Assembly (NCBI GenBank): GCA_030671905.1
Contig: DAOVHK010000032.1
Coordinates: 1 to 12,818, forward strand
Length of the DNA stretch: 12,818 bases
Source of the DNA: Clostridia bacterium
GTDB taxonomy: Bacteria > UBA6262 > WVXT01
Direction of reading: 5' to 3'
The position numbers and the translations under genes were made by a program. The notes under the pieces were generated by a model. It did no database searches, was not told the origin of the DNA, and saw nothing but the letters and a program-made list of their open reading frames with translations. Each line of letters starts with the position of its first letter. Within the stretch, counting starts at the first letter, position 1. Shown piece by piece: positions 1-6,839 of the stretch.

Positions 1-1
1 A

Positions 2-175
2 TTGGTAAAGGCTGACCTGGCTACAAGCAAAAATGAAGCAAAGAGGATGATTGCTCAGGGGAGCGTAAAGATAAATCAGAAAAGAATAAAAGATTCTGAT
101 ATGGATTTGTTAATGGACAGGGAATATATAGTGCAAGTGGGAAGAAGGAAGTTTAGAAAAATAACACAAGCATAA
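2..175 (+). CDS. tyrS: Tyrosyl-tRNA synthetase, C-terminal end (partial)
   Basis: Reading frame 2 is open from the window edge to a TAA at 173-175 and gives 57 residues. They read as the C-terminal S4-type RNA-binding domain of bacterial tyrosyl-tRNA synthetase: an LVKADLATSKNEAKRMI helix, a QGSVKINQ turn and a final strand ending VQVGRRKFRKI. The enzyme charges tRNA-Tyr with tyrosine in the cytoplasm, and the S4 domain contacts the tRNA. The catalytic Rossmann domain lies upstream of the window. Other S4-domain proteins have similar folds, but the QVGRRKF ending directly before the stop is typical of TyrRS. The next gene starts 29 nt downstream, so the two are probably co-transcribed. Confidence 0.8.
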   Translation: MVKADLATSKNEAKRMIAQGSVKINQKRIKDSDMDLLMDREYIVQVGRRKFRKITQA

Positions 176-204
176 GCATAAGCTGATTGAAAGGAGATAA
201 GAAA

Positions 205-297
205 ATGCCTAAAGGAAGAAGACGTAAATTGCAGAAAATTCGTACTCACAAGCGGAAAAAGTTCCTGAGAAAGATGCGTCATAAGAAGAAAAAGTAG
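205..297 (+). CDS. 30-aa AURKAIP1/COX24-domain protein, candidate ribosomal protein bS22
   Basis: This is a 30-residue, extremely basic protein. It starts MPKGRRRKLQKIRTHKRKK and ends MRHKKKK, with 19 Lys or Arg residues by my count. A clean AAGGAG Shine-Dalgarno site lies at 191-196, 8 nt before the ATG. The THKRKK...LRK.RHKKK pattern is the one I know from the short bacterial AURKAIP1/COX24 (DUF1713) proteins, which have mycobacterial bS22 of the small ribosomal subunit as a relative. The likely role is a small rRNA-binding peptide. It sits between tyrS and rpmE, a translation neighbourhood, which supports the call. It is short enough to be missed by usual gene-length cut-offs. Family assignment is from remembered motifs, not a search. 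Confidence 0.8.
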   Translation: MPKGRRRKLQKIRTHKRKKFLRKMRHKKKK

Positions 298-298
298 T

Positions 299-327
299 TT
301 GACAGAAATAACTTAGTTTATTACAGT
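299..327 (+). promoter_or_regulatory. Sigma70-type promoter for rpmE
   Basis: A perfect -35 box TTGACA lies at 299-304, then exactly 17 nt, then TACAGT at 322-327 (4 of 6 matches to TATAAT, including the first, second and last positions). It begins just after the bS22-like stop codon and would start transcription near 334, leaving a leader of about 90 nt before rpmE. It is the best promoter match I saw in the window. Confidence 0.6.
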
Positions 328-338
328 TAAAGGTGGAA

Positions 339-413
339 CTGATTTTAAAGTATCAGAATCTTTTGGAGTCCTCCCGAAAGGGAGGGGTTTAAGGAACAGA
401 TATTAGAGAGGAG
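339..413 (+). promoter_or_regulatory. Structured rpmE 5' leader
   Basis: Two hairpins lie between the predicted promoter and rpmE. One is CTGAT (339-343) with ATCAG (352-356). The other is CCTCCC (370-375), a GAAA tetraloop, and GGGAGG (380-385). TCCTC at 369-373 is also perfectly complementary to GAGGA at 408-412, inside the rpmE Shine-Dalgarno site. The second hairpin and a Shine-Dalgarno-blocking pairing are therefore mutually exclusive. bL31 genes in several bacterial groups have structured, autoregulatory leaders, so this may be one; that is inference. Only GGTTT follows the hairpin, so it is a poor terminator. Confidence 0.4.
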
Positions 414-422
414 AAAACGGAG

Positions 423-698
423 ATGAAAGAGAAAATACATCCTAAATATTTTGAAACCACAATTACTTGTGCCTGTGGAAATGTGATCCATACTCGCTCA
501 ACAGTGAAGAATATTCGTGTGGAGATCTGTTCTGCTTGCCATCCATTTTTTACAGGCAAGCAAAAATTGGTCGATACAGCAGGGAGGGTGGAAAAGTTTA
601 AACAGCGATATACTAAAACGGCTGGAAAGACCGTGCGGAAAAAAACAAAAATTAAGAAGACACCCAGCAAAAAGAAAGGAAAGAAAAAGCCTGCATAG
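423..698 (+). CDS. rpmE: Large-subunit ribosomal protein bL31, zinc-type
   Basis: This 91-residue protein of the large ribosomal subunit begins MKEKIHPKY, as bL31 does. Two cysteine pairs, C16-x-C18 and C36-x-x-C39, form the zinc ribbon of the C+ type, so this is the zinc-containing paralogue rather than the zinc-free one made in starvation. CHPFFTGKQK (39-48) and DTAGRVEKFKQRY (51-63) are family signatures. The tail from about residue 64 is almost pure Lys/Arg/Thr and makes the protein longer than the common 66-84 residues. The start is supported by AGAGGAG at 407-413, 9 nt upstream. It is preceded by its own likely promoter and structured leader, and followed by a terminator-like hairpin. 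Confidence 0.95.
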   Translation: MKEKIHPKYFETTITCACGNVIHTRSTVKNIRVEICSACHPFFTGKQKLVDTAGRVEKFKQRYTKTAGKTVRKKTKIKKTPSKKKGKKKPA

Positions 699-712
699 CT
701 AAAATATAATGA

Positions 713-765
713 AGCCGGGTGGGAGTTTGGAAGGATATTCTTGCCCGGTTGGTAAGGGCCCCGGG
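713..765 (+). promoter_or_regulatory. Candidate switching leader RNA ahead of DUF1385
   Basis: In the 117-nt gap after rpmE, AGCCGGG (713-719) can pair with CCCGGTT (744-750): 7 bp including one G-T wobble, with a 24-nt loop holding a smaller AAGG/TCTT hairpin. CCCGG (744-748) can alternatively pair with CCGGG (761-765), which overlaps the 5' arm of the terminator-like hairpin at 759-773. This gives an antiterminator/terminator style layout. A TATAAT hexamer lies at 705-710, but no -35 box stands at the right distance. I recognise no known riboswitch class here. Confidence 0.35.
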
Positions 766-783
766 AAACGGGGTATCTTTTTA
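759..783 (+). terminator. Terminator-like hairpin after rpmE
   Basis: CCCCG (759-763), loop GGAAA and CGGGG (769-773) form a GC-only 5-bp stem followed by TATCTTTTTATT. This suits a short intrinsic terminator for rpmE or an attenuator for the genes downstream. The T-run begins a few bases after the stem, which weakens the call. Confidence 0.45.
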
Positions 784-815
784 TTGGGGTTTTTGAGAGG
801 AAGAGAGAGTCATAG

Positions 816-1757
816 ATGAATATCGGTGGTCAGGCAGTAATTGAAGGGGTAATGATGAATTCCCCTCACTACTATGCTATTGCCTTACGTTTGAAAGATG
901 GAGAGATTATAGTAAAGAAGGAAACAAAAAGCAAATGGGCTGAGAAGTTATTTTTCTCCAAGTTCCCTCTGTTGAGAGGGGTATTTGTCCTCTTGGACAC
1001 ATTGGTAATTGGCATAAAAAGTCTGACATATTCTGCAGATATTTTCTCCAGGGAAAGTGTGGAGAAGGATGGTAACCAGCGCGCGGAAAAATTGAAAGCT
1101 AACCCCTGGATGTTAGCGGGCACGATGATTTTCTCCTTAGTAGTCGGACTTTTTCTTTTCTTCGTTTTGCCGCTGGGGATTACAGAATACCTGCGACGCG
1201 AGGTGTTGACGTTTGAAAGTCCTTTTCTTTTCAACTTAGTTGATGGAGCAATTAGAATATCCATTTTTCTTTTATATATTTTGGTGATATCTTTTCTTAA
1301 GGATATCCAGAAACTATTTCAATATCATGGTGCTGAACACAAAGCAGCTTATGCTTATGAGGCTGGCAATGAGTTAAAAATAGAAAATGTCCGAAAGCAT
1401 GCTATCCTCCATCCTCGCTGTGGTACGAGTTTCTTATTAGTAGTGATGGTGCTGGCAGTTTTTGTATTTTCACTTTTCAAACCCACTACAATTCTTGAAA
1501 AGTTCCTGATGAGATTGGCACTGTTACCTTTCATTGCGGGTATTGCTTATGAAATAATAAAATTGCTTACCAGATTTAGAACTCGTACACTGGTTAAATT
1601 TCTGATTGCTCCCAATCTATGGCTCCAGAGGCTGACTACAAGGGAGCCCTCGGATGGACAGATTGAGGTGGCTTTAGTAGCTCTAAAGGGAGTTCTAGAG
1701 GCTGAAAAAAAAGGGGACAGGCTACTTTTTTATACTGAGAACGGAGAGTTAAGGTGA
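816..1757 (+). CDS. DUF1385 (YqhQ-type) integral membrane protein
   Basis: This 313-residue membrane protein belongs to the DUF1385 family (Bacillus subtilis YqhQ is a member). Its biochemical role is not known to me. The family signature GGQAVIEGVMM is at residues 4-14. HGAEHKAAYAYE (171-182) and HPRCGTSF (199-206) carry conserved His, Glu and Cys residues that could bind a metal, which is inference. Likely membrane segments are about 98-120, 145-163, 205-221 and 232-250, with a possible amphipathic or membrane stretch near 50-70. The end has the family-typical LTTREPSDGQIEVALVAL. The start is chosen because GGQAVIEG normally lies right at the N terminus; the ribosome site is only a weak AG-rich stretch. 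The TGA overlaps the GTG of prfA by 4 nt, so the two are translationally coupled, and DUF1385 is known next to prfA/prmC in other bacteria. Confidence 0.9.
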   Translation: MNIGGQAVIEGVMMNSPHYYAIALRLKDGEIIVKKETKSKWAEKLFFSKFPLLRGVFVLLDTLVIGIKSLTYSADIFSRESVEKDGNQRAEKLKANPWMLAGTMIFSLVVGLFLFFVLPLGITEYLRREVLTFESPFLFNLVDGAIRISIFLLYILVISFLKDIQKLFQYHGAEHKAAYAYEAGNELKIENVRKHAILHPRCGTSFLLVVMVLAVFVFSLFKPTTILEKFLMRLALLPFIAGIAYEIIKLLTRFRTRTLVKFLIAPNLWLQRLTTREPSDGQIEVALVALKGVLEAEKKGDRLLFYTENGELR

Positions 1758-2824
1758 TAAAGAAACTACAAATCATTGAGACACGCTTTCAAGAATTGGA
1801 AAGATTGCTTAGCGACCCTAAAATCATTTCTGACAAGGGGACTTTTCAAAAATACGCGAAAGAACTGGCAGAGAAACAACCGATTGTTAATAAATTTAGG
1901 GAATTTAAAAATATTGAAAAGGGGATTTCTTCTACTCAGGAAGTTCTAATGAGCGAAGATGAAGAACTTGTGAAACTGGCAGAGAAGGAACTGGAAGGAC
2001 TTGCCAAAAAAAGGAAGGAAGTGGAGAAGGAATTAAAATTATTACTTGTCGCTCCAGATGTGGATAAAGAAAAGAATATTATCATGGAAATCCGGGCTGG
2101 AACAGGAGGACAGGAGGCATCTCTATTTGCTGGCGACCTGTTTCGAATGTATAGTCGGTATGCTCAAAGAAGAGGTTTTAAGGTAGAAATTTTGGACGCT
2201 CATCCTACGGAACTGGGTGGTTTTAAGGAGGTCGTTTTCGGTATAGAGGGGAAAGGTGCTTATGGTGATTTTCAATATGAGGGAGGCGTTCACAGGGTTC
2301 AACGGGTGCCGGTGACAGAGGCCAGCGGTAGAATTCATACCTCAGCAGTAACCGTAGCGGTTATGCCAGAGGCGAAAGAAGTGGAAGTCAAAATAGCCCC
2401 CGATGTTTTGAGAATAGATACGTTCTGTTCCTCTGGCAAAGGAGGCCAGAGTGTAAACACCACTTACTCAGCAGTGAGAATTACTCATCTTCCCACAGGA
2501 CTGGTAGCTCAATGCCAGGATGAGAGGTCCCAGTTGAAGAATAAAGCTAAGGCAATGAAGGTCTTACGTGCCAGGTTGTTAGCAAAGATTCGGCAAGAAG
2601 AGGACCACGCTCTGTCAGCAAAGAGAAAACAACAGGTTGGTACTGGGGATCGTAGTGAAAAGATAAGGACTTACAATTTTCCTCAGGATCGACTAACCGA
2701 CCACAGAATAGGCTTAACCCAACATAATCTCAATGATATTATGGCTGGAAATCTTAATCGAATTATTGAAAAATTGAAAGAAGCTTTTCAGGAGCAGCAA
2801 TTTAAAGAAAAAAGTCGAGGGTAA
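1754..2824 (+). CDS. prfA: Peptide chain release factor 1
   Basis: RF1 recognises UAA and UAG in the ribosomal A site and triggers release of the finished protein. The 356-residue length fits the family. The codon-reading tripeptide PVT (186-188) matches the RF1 PxT motif and not the SPF motif of RF2, within RVPVTEASGRIHTSAVTV. The catalytic GGQ is at 230-232 in SSGKGGQSVNTTYSAVRITH. A second GGQ, in the domain-entry sequence RAGTGGQEASLFAGDL near residue 118, is a local variant of the usual GGDEA and is not the catalytic loop. The start is GTG inside a GTGA overlap with the upstream gene, with GGAGAG at 1743-1748. The enzyme's methylase, prmC, is the next gene. Confidence 0.97.
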   Translation: MIKKLQIIETRFQELERLLSDPKIISDKGTFQKYAKELAEKQPIVNKFREFKNIEKGISSTQEVLMSEDEELVKLAEKELEGLAKKRKEVEKELKLLLVAPDVDKEKNIIMEIRAGTGGQEASLFAGDLFRMYSRYAQRRGFKVEILDAHPTELGGFKEVVFGIEGKGAYGDFQYEGGVHRVQRVPVTEASGRIHTSAVTVAVMPEAKEVEVKIAPDVLRIDTFCSSGKGGQSVNTTYSAVRITHLPTGLVAQCQDERSQLKNKAKAMKVLRARLLAKIRQEEDHALSAKRKQQVGTGDRSEKIRTYNFPQDRLTDHRIGLTQHNLNDIMAGNLNRIIEKLKEAFQEQQFKEKSRG

Positions 2825-2825
2825 A

Positions 2826-3743
2826 TTGGTTAAGCAGTATACAGTTTCAGAAATTTTAGATAAAGTTACCAGCTATCTAAAGAGAGAAAGAATACCTGAA
2901 CCAGGGATTGATGCTGGAGTTTTGCTGGCACACGTTTTGGAAATAGAGAGGTTGGAAATATATTTGAATCTCGAATGCCGGGTAACTGAGAAGGAGTTAT
3001 TAGCTTATAAAAAGTTAATTGAAAGAAGGGTCAAGCGGGAACCTGTAGCCTTTATTGTTGGCTATAAGGAATTTATGGGATTGAAGTTTTTTTTGAATAA
3101 GCATGTTTTAATTCCCAGGCCGGAGACAGAAATTCTGGTGGAAAAGGTAATAGAGAAAGCGCAGAATATTAGGAAGTCGGAAAGTTATGGATATGGGAGA
3201 GATAGTTCTTTGACCATTGTGGATCTTTGTACCGGGAGCGGGAACATCGCCATAAGTCTTGCCAGAAATATCGCATCCTGCAAAATTTATGCTATTGACA
3301 TAAGTGAAGGCGCTATACAGGTTGCTCGGAAAAATGCAAGGTTTCATAAGGTTGAAGGAAGAGTAGGATTTCTTTTGGGAGACCTGTTCAGTCCCTTAGA
3401 AAAGCTTAACTCAGATTTAGCAGTAGATTTTGTAGTGAGTAATCCTCCTTATGTTAAGTCGAGGGATTTAGTTCTGCTTCCGCCTGAGATTAAGAAAGAG
3501 CCTCTTTCTGCATTGGAAGGAGGAAATGAGGGTCTCAACTTCTATCAGCGCATAATCCCGGAAGCCTTAAAATATTTAATTGATGGTGGCTACCTAATTA
3601 TGGAAATTGGAGATTATCAAGGGAAAGCAGTGATGAATCTTATTAAAAAAGAGAAACAGTTCTATCCATCCCAATTAGTTAAAGATTACGCTGGACTGGA
3701 TAGAGTGGTTGTGGCGCAGAAATTAAGAAAAGGGGGTCAGTAA
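2826..3743 (+). CDS. prmC: Release factor glutamine methyltransferase
   Basis: PrmC (HemK) transfers a methyl group from S-adenosylmethionine to the glutamine of the GGQ motif in release factors. The 305-residue protein has an N-terminal helical release-factor-binding domain (about 1-85, ending in EPVAFIVGYKEF), a PRPETE motif near 97-102, the SAM-binding DLCTGSG at 133-139 and the catalytic NPPY at 206-209. It is slightly longer than the E. coli protein. Part of the difference is a polar insert around 113-128. TTG is used as start, one base after the prfA stop, with GAGGG at 2817-2821. The next start is only 2 nt away, so the gene is embedded in the operon. Confidence 0.95.
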   Translation: MVKQYTVSEILDKVTSYLKRERIPEPGIDAGVLLAHVLEIERLEIYLNLECRVTEKELLAYKKLIERRVKREPVAFIVGYKEFMGLKFFLNKHVLIPRPETEILVEKVIEKAQNIRKSESYGYGRDSSLTIVDLCTGSGNIAISLARNIASCKIYAIDISEGAIQVARKNARFHKVEGRVGFLLGDLFSPLEKLNSDLAVDFVVSNPPYVKSRDLVLLPPEIKKEPLSALEGGNEGLNFYQRIIPEALKYLIDGGYLIMEIGDYQGKAVMNLIKKEKQFYPSQLVKDYAGLDRVVVAQKLRKGGQ

Positions 3744-3745
3744 GA

Positions 3746-4999
3746 GTGGAAAAGATTCTCATTACTGGGGGAAAGAAACTCTCTGGCATGGTGAAAATCA
3801 GTGGTTCCAAAAATGCCTCTTTGCCAATACTGGTCGCTACTCTTTTGACGGATGAGGACTGTGTGGTGAAGAATGTGCCTCATCTCCAGGATGTGGAGAC
3901 GATTTTGGCGTTGTTGAGAATTTTAGGGAAGAGAGTTTCTTACCATAATAAAAAGATAAGAATTTCTTCTACCCATAGACTGGATAGTGAAGCTCCCTAT
4001 GAGTTGGTAAAAAAGATGAGAGCTTCTATCTTGGTAATGGGTCCTCTCCTGGGCAGGCTTGGTCGAGTGAGAGCCTCTTTGCCCGGAGGATGCGCTATTG
4101 GGGCTCGTCCTATTAATCTACACCTTCGAGGGTTTAGGAAGCTGGGAGCAAAGGTGAGTTTGGAAAGAGGATATGTTCAGCTGGATGCTCCCAGGCTTCA
4201 TGGAGCAAGTATATATTTAGATTTTCCCAGTGTAGGGGCAACAGAAAATTTGATGATGGCGGCAACGAAAGCTAAAGGAAGAACGGTCATAGAAAATGCT
4301 GCTTCCGAACCAGAAATCCAGGACTTGGCCGACTTTTTAAATAAGATGGGGGCTAAGATTAAAGGCGCAGGGACCAATATTATTGAAATTGAAGGTGTAA
4401 ATGTACTTTCTGGCACGGTTCATGAGGTTATTCCTGACCGAATAGAGACAGGTACGTTTATGGTAGCAGCAGCAGTCACCGGAGGGAATGTGGCTATTCG
4501 CGGGGCAGGTTCCGAGCACCTGGAAGCAGTGATAACCAAACTTAGAGAAGCTGGGGCAAAGATTACCTTAAATAATAGAGAAATTAGAGTTACCTCAGGA
4601 AAAAATCTTAAGGCGACCGATATTGAGACAATTCCTTATCCTGGCTTTCCTACTGATATGCAGGCCCAATGGATGGTACTGATGAGTCTCGCTAAAGGTA
4701 CCAGTATAATTACAGAAACTGTATTTGAGAATAGATTTCTTCATGTTGGCGAACTTCAAAGAATGGGATCTAGTATTCAAGTTAAAGGTAATAGTGCAAT
4801 TGTTAAAGGCGTTCCTAAGCTCAGTGGCGCTCCCGTAGTGGCTGCGGACTTGAGAGCTTCGGCAGCATTGATTCTGGCAGCTCTGGCTGCAGAAGGAAAA
4901 ACTGAGATATTTGGAGTTAACCATCTCGACCGGGGTTACGAAGATATCGAGAAAAAGTTGAAGCGTTTAGGAGCGAGAATAAAAAGAATAAAAGAATAA
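3746..4999 (+). CDS. murA: UDP-N-acetylglucosamine 1-carboxyvinyltransferase
   Basis: MurA transfers enolpyruvate from PEP to UDP-GlcNAc, the first committed step of peptidoglycan synthesis in the cytoplasm. The 417-residue length is standard. K22-N23 lies in the KISGSKNASLPIL motif. The catalytic loop is SLPGGCAIGARP with Cys at residue 116, so the enzyme should be fosfomycin-sensitive rather than the naturally resistant Asp type. The catalytic Asp is D304 in YPGFPTDMQAQ. The start is GTG, 2 nt after prmC, with AGGGGG at 3731-3736. The window therefore comes from an organism with a peptidoglycan wall. A 53-nt gap carrying a palindromic repeat separates murA from hisD. Confidence 0.97.
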   Translation: MEKILITGGKKLSGMVKISGSKNASLPILVATLLTDEDCVVKNVPHLQDVETILALLRILGKRVSYHNKKIRISSTHRLDSEAPYELVKKMRASILVMGPLLGRLGRVRASLPGGCAIGARPINLHLRGFRKLGAKVSLERGYVQLDAPRLHGASIYLDFPSVGATENLMMAATKAKGRTVIENAASEPEIQDLADFLNKMGAKIKGAGTNIIEIEGVNVLSGTVHEVIPDRIETGTFMVAAAVTGGNVAIRGAGSEHLEAVITKLREAGAKITLNNREIRVTSGKNLKATDIETIPYPGFPTDMQAQWMVLMSLAKGTSIITETVFENRFLHVGELQRMGSSIQVKGNSAIVKGVPKLSGAPVVAADLRASAALILAALAAEGKTEIFGVNHLDRGYEDIEKKLKRLGARIKRIKE

Positions 5000-5005
5000 G
5001 ACAAT

Positions 5006-5046
5006 GTAGCTGCAGAGCGAAGCTCTGCTTTAGAAAGGAGTGGCGA
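5006..5046 (+). repeat. Form-A palindromic repeat, copy 1 (murA-hisD gap)
   Basis: GTAGC is followed by a perfect hairpin: GCAGAGC (5012-5018), GAA, GCTCTGC (5022-5028). A tail follows that contains AAAGGAG at 5034-5040. The whole stretch aligns without gaps to 6840-6880 with 33 of 41 positions identical by hand count. The AAAGGAG appears to be the ribosome site for hisD, so the element probably supplies part of that gene's translation signal. Confidence 0.75.
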
Positions 5047-5052
5047 AAAGGT

Positions 5053-6231
5053 TTGAAAACAATAGAAAAGAAAGTTAGAGAAATTATAGACAGGGTGAAG
5101 AATCAAGGCGACAAAGCTTTACTCTTTTATACAAAGAAATATGATGGTCTTCTATTAAAGCCAGCCGAATTGAGAGTGAAAAAAAGAGAGATTGACAGAG
5201 CTTTCCAGAAGGTTGGCTTAAATTTTATTAGGTTAATAGAAAGAGCAAAGAAAAATGTAGAAAAATTCCACCTTGGCGAATACAGGCAGATTACAAAAAA
5301 AAGTCGGCAATTCTCAAAAACCACCTTGAAAGGGGTTCGCTTTCTTGAGCTCTGGCGTCCCGTTGAGAAAGTGGGAGTCTATGTGCCTGGGGGAAAATTT
5401 GCTTACCCCTCTTCAGTGCTGATGACCATTGTGCCGGCAAAAGTAGCAGGTGTTGACAGGATTGCCATGGCTTCTCCTCCGGGGAAATTGAATTCTGAGG
5501 TTTTGGTGGCTGCCCGGATATGCGGGGTAGAGGAAATCTATAGAGTTGGCGGCGCCCAGGCAATTGCATCTTTTGCTTACGGAACTAGGACTATTCCTAA
5601 AGTGGATAAGATTGTGGGACCGGGAAATGTGTATGTGACTACTGCTAAGAGGCTTCTGTTTGGCGATGTAGGAATTGATATGTTGGCTGGGCCTTCGGAA
5701 ATACTGATTATTGCTGACGGGAATGCCAATCCTGACTACATAGTATCCGACTTATTAGCACAGGTAGAACATGGTGGGGGTGCCACTGCCCGGTTAATCA
5801 CCACTTCAAGAAAAATAAGAAATATTGTTCGGAAGAAAGTGAAAAGAAAAGGAGTCCACCTGATGTGGGTGGGGAGTATCAAAGAAGCTGTACGCCTTGC
5901 CAACGAATTCGCTCCAGAACATTTGGAAATTCTGACAGATAAGCCGGAGAAAATTTTACCTGAGATTAAGAATGCAGGGGAAATATTTCTTGGCAATTGG
6001 TCTCCCGTTGCCATTGGTGACTATTATGCAGGGCCAAGTCATGTCTTGCCTACAGGAGGCAGTGCGAGATTCTCTTCAGGATTGTCGGTCAAAGATTTTT
6101 TGAAAAGAATGGTAGTAGTAGCGTGTTCGGAGAGAGGGTTGAGAAGTTCAGCTCGAGATATAATCAATTTTGCAAAGGTGGAAGGAATGGGAAGGCATGC
6201 AGAGTCAATAAAAGTAAGACTGAAAAAGTAA
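5053..6231 (+). CDS. hisD: Histidinol dehydrogenase (short form)
   Basis: HisD carries out the last two steps of histidine synthesis, oxidising histidinol to histidine with two NAD+ and a zinc ion. All key residues are present: zinc ligands Q237, H240 (QVEH), D323 (GDYYAG) and H382 (GRHAES), and the catalytic pair E289-H290 (APEHLE). The protein has 392 residues, while E. coli HisD has 434. By remembered alignment the N terminus starts about 28 residues late, and about 15 residues are missing between the QVEH and APEHL motifs. The start is TTG; no in-frame ATG exists between the murA stop and it, and AAAGGAG at 5034-5040 is 12 nt upstream, a little far. The short N terminus directly abuts the repeat. 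Confidence 0.93.
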   Translation: MKTIEKKVREIIDRVKNQGDKALLFYTKKYDGLLLKPAELRVKKREIDRAFQKVGLNFIRLIERAKKNVEKFHLGEYRQITKKSRQFSKTTLKGVRFLELWRPVEKVGVYVPGGKFAYPSSVLMTIVPAKVAGVDRIAMASPPGKLNSEVLVAARICGVEEIYRVGGAQAIASFAYGTRTIPKVDKIVGPGNVYVTTAKRLLFGDVGIDMLAGPSEILIIADGNANPDYIVSDLLAQVEHGGGATARLITTSRKIRNIVRKKVKRKGVHLMWVGSIKEAVRLANEFAPEHLEILTDKPEKILPEIKNAGEIFLGNWSPVAIGDYYAGPSHVLPTGGSARFSSGLSVKDFLKRMVVVACSERGLRSSARDIINFAKVEGMGRHAESIKVRLKK

Positions 6232-6247
6232 CAATGTTGGAGGTGAA

Positions 6248-6838
6248 ATGAGAAAGTCAAAGATAGATAGAAGGACCAAGGAAACACGGATTCGATTGGA
6301 GCTAAACTTAGATGGTAAGGGAAGTTATCAGATAAATACGCCAATCCCATTTCTCGACCATATGCTGGAACTCGTGGCAAGATTCGGTTGCATTGATCTG
6401 AAGATAAAAGCTTCAGGTGATGTCCGCATTGATGACCATCATACTACGGAAGATTTAGGAATCTCTCTGGGGCAGGCGATAAAGAAAGCATTGGGAAAAA
6501 AGGAGAGAATATCTCGCTATGGTTTCTCCCTGGTGCCAATGGATGAGGCGCTTTCAGAAATCTCTTTAGATATCTCTAATAGGCCTTATTTGGTATTCAA
6601 GGTTAAGTTTAAGAGAGAAACTAAGAAACGCGGAGAGTTCAATTTTGCACTAATTGAGGATTTCTTTCGAGCATTATGTATTAATGCAGGTATTACTTTG
6701 CATGTTAATTTAAAGCATGGCAGGAACAACCATCACATTGCTGAGTCAATCTTTAAAGGCTTTGGAGTAGCTTTACGCGAAGCGGTTAAGATAAATCCAA
6801 AGTTAAAAGGGATTCCTTCAACCAAAGGTCGAATATAA
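6248..6838 (+). CDS. hisB: Imidazoleglycerol-phosphate dehydratase
   Basis: This enzyme dehydrates imidazole glycerol phosphate to imidazole acetol phosphate, the sixth reaction of histidine synthesis, using a manganese cluster. The 196-residue protein is the dehydratase alone, without the histidinol-phosphatase domain found fused in enterobacteria. Metal-binding motifs are DDHHTTEDLGISLG with H64-H65 and GRNNHHIAESIFKGFG with H162-H163. PIPFLDHMLE near the N terminus is also a family signature. The start is ATG, with GGAGG at 6239-6243, 16 nt after hisD. A phosphatase gene for the later step is not in the window. A 71-nt gap with two palindromes separates it from hisA, where hisH is often found in other genomes. 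Confidence 0.96.
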   Translation: MRKSKIDRRTKETRIRLELNLDGKGSYQINTPIPFLDHMLELVARFGCIDLKIKASGDVRIDDHHTTEDLGISLGQAIKKALGKKERISRYGFSLVPMDEALSEISLDISNRPYLVFKVKFKRETKKRGEFNFALIEDFFRALCINAGITLHVNLKHGRNNHHIAESIFKGFGVALREAVKINPKLKGIPSTKGRI

Positions 6839-6839
6839 A

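Noticed and set aside
370..390. Intrinsic terminator after the bS22-like gene
   Set aside because: The hairpin is strong but followed by GGTTTAAGG, not a T-run, and it lies downstream of a good promoter; a leader element fits better.
517..702. 61-codon + strand frame inside rpmE
   Set aside because: It overlaps rpmE in another frame and lacks a plausible ribosome site; the bL31 frame has the zinc motifs.
705..710. TATAAT as a promoter for DUF1385
   Set aside because: The hexamer is perfect, but 17 nt upstream the sequence is AGAAAA, no -35 match, and there is no extended -10 TG. It may be chance in AT-rich DNA.
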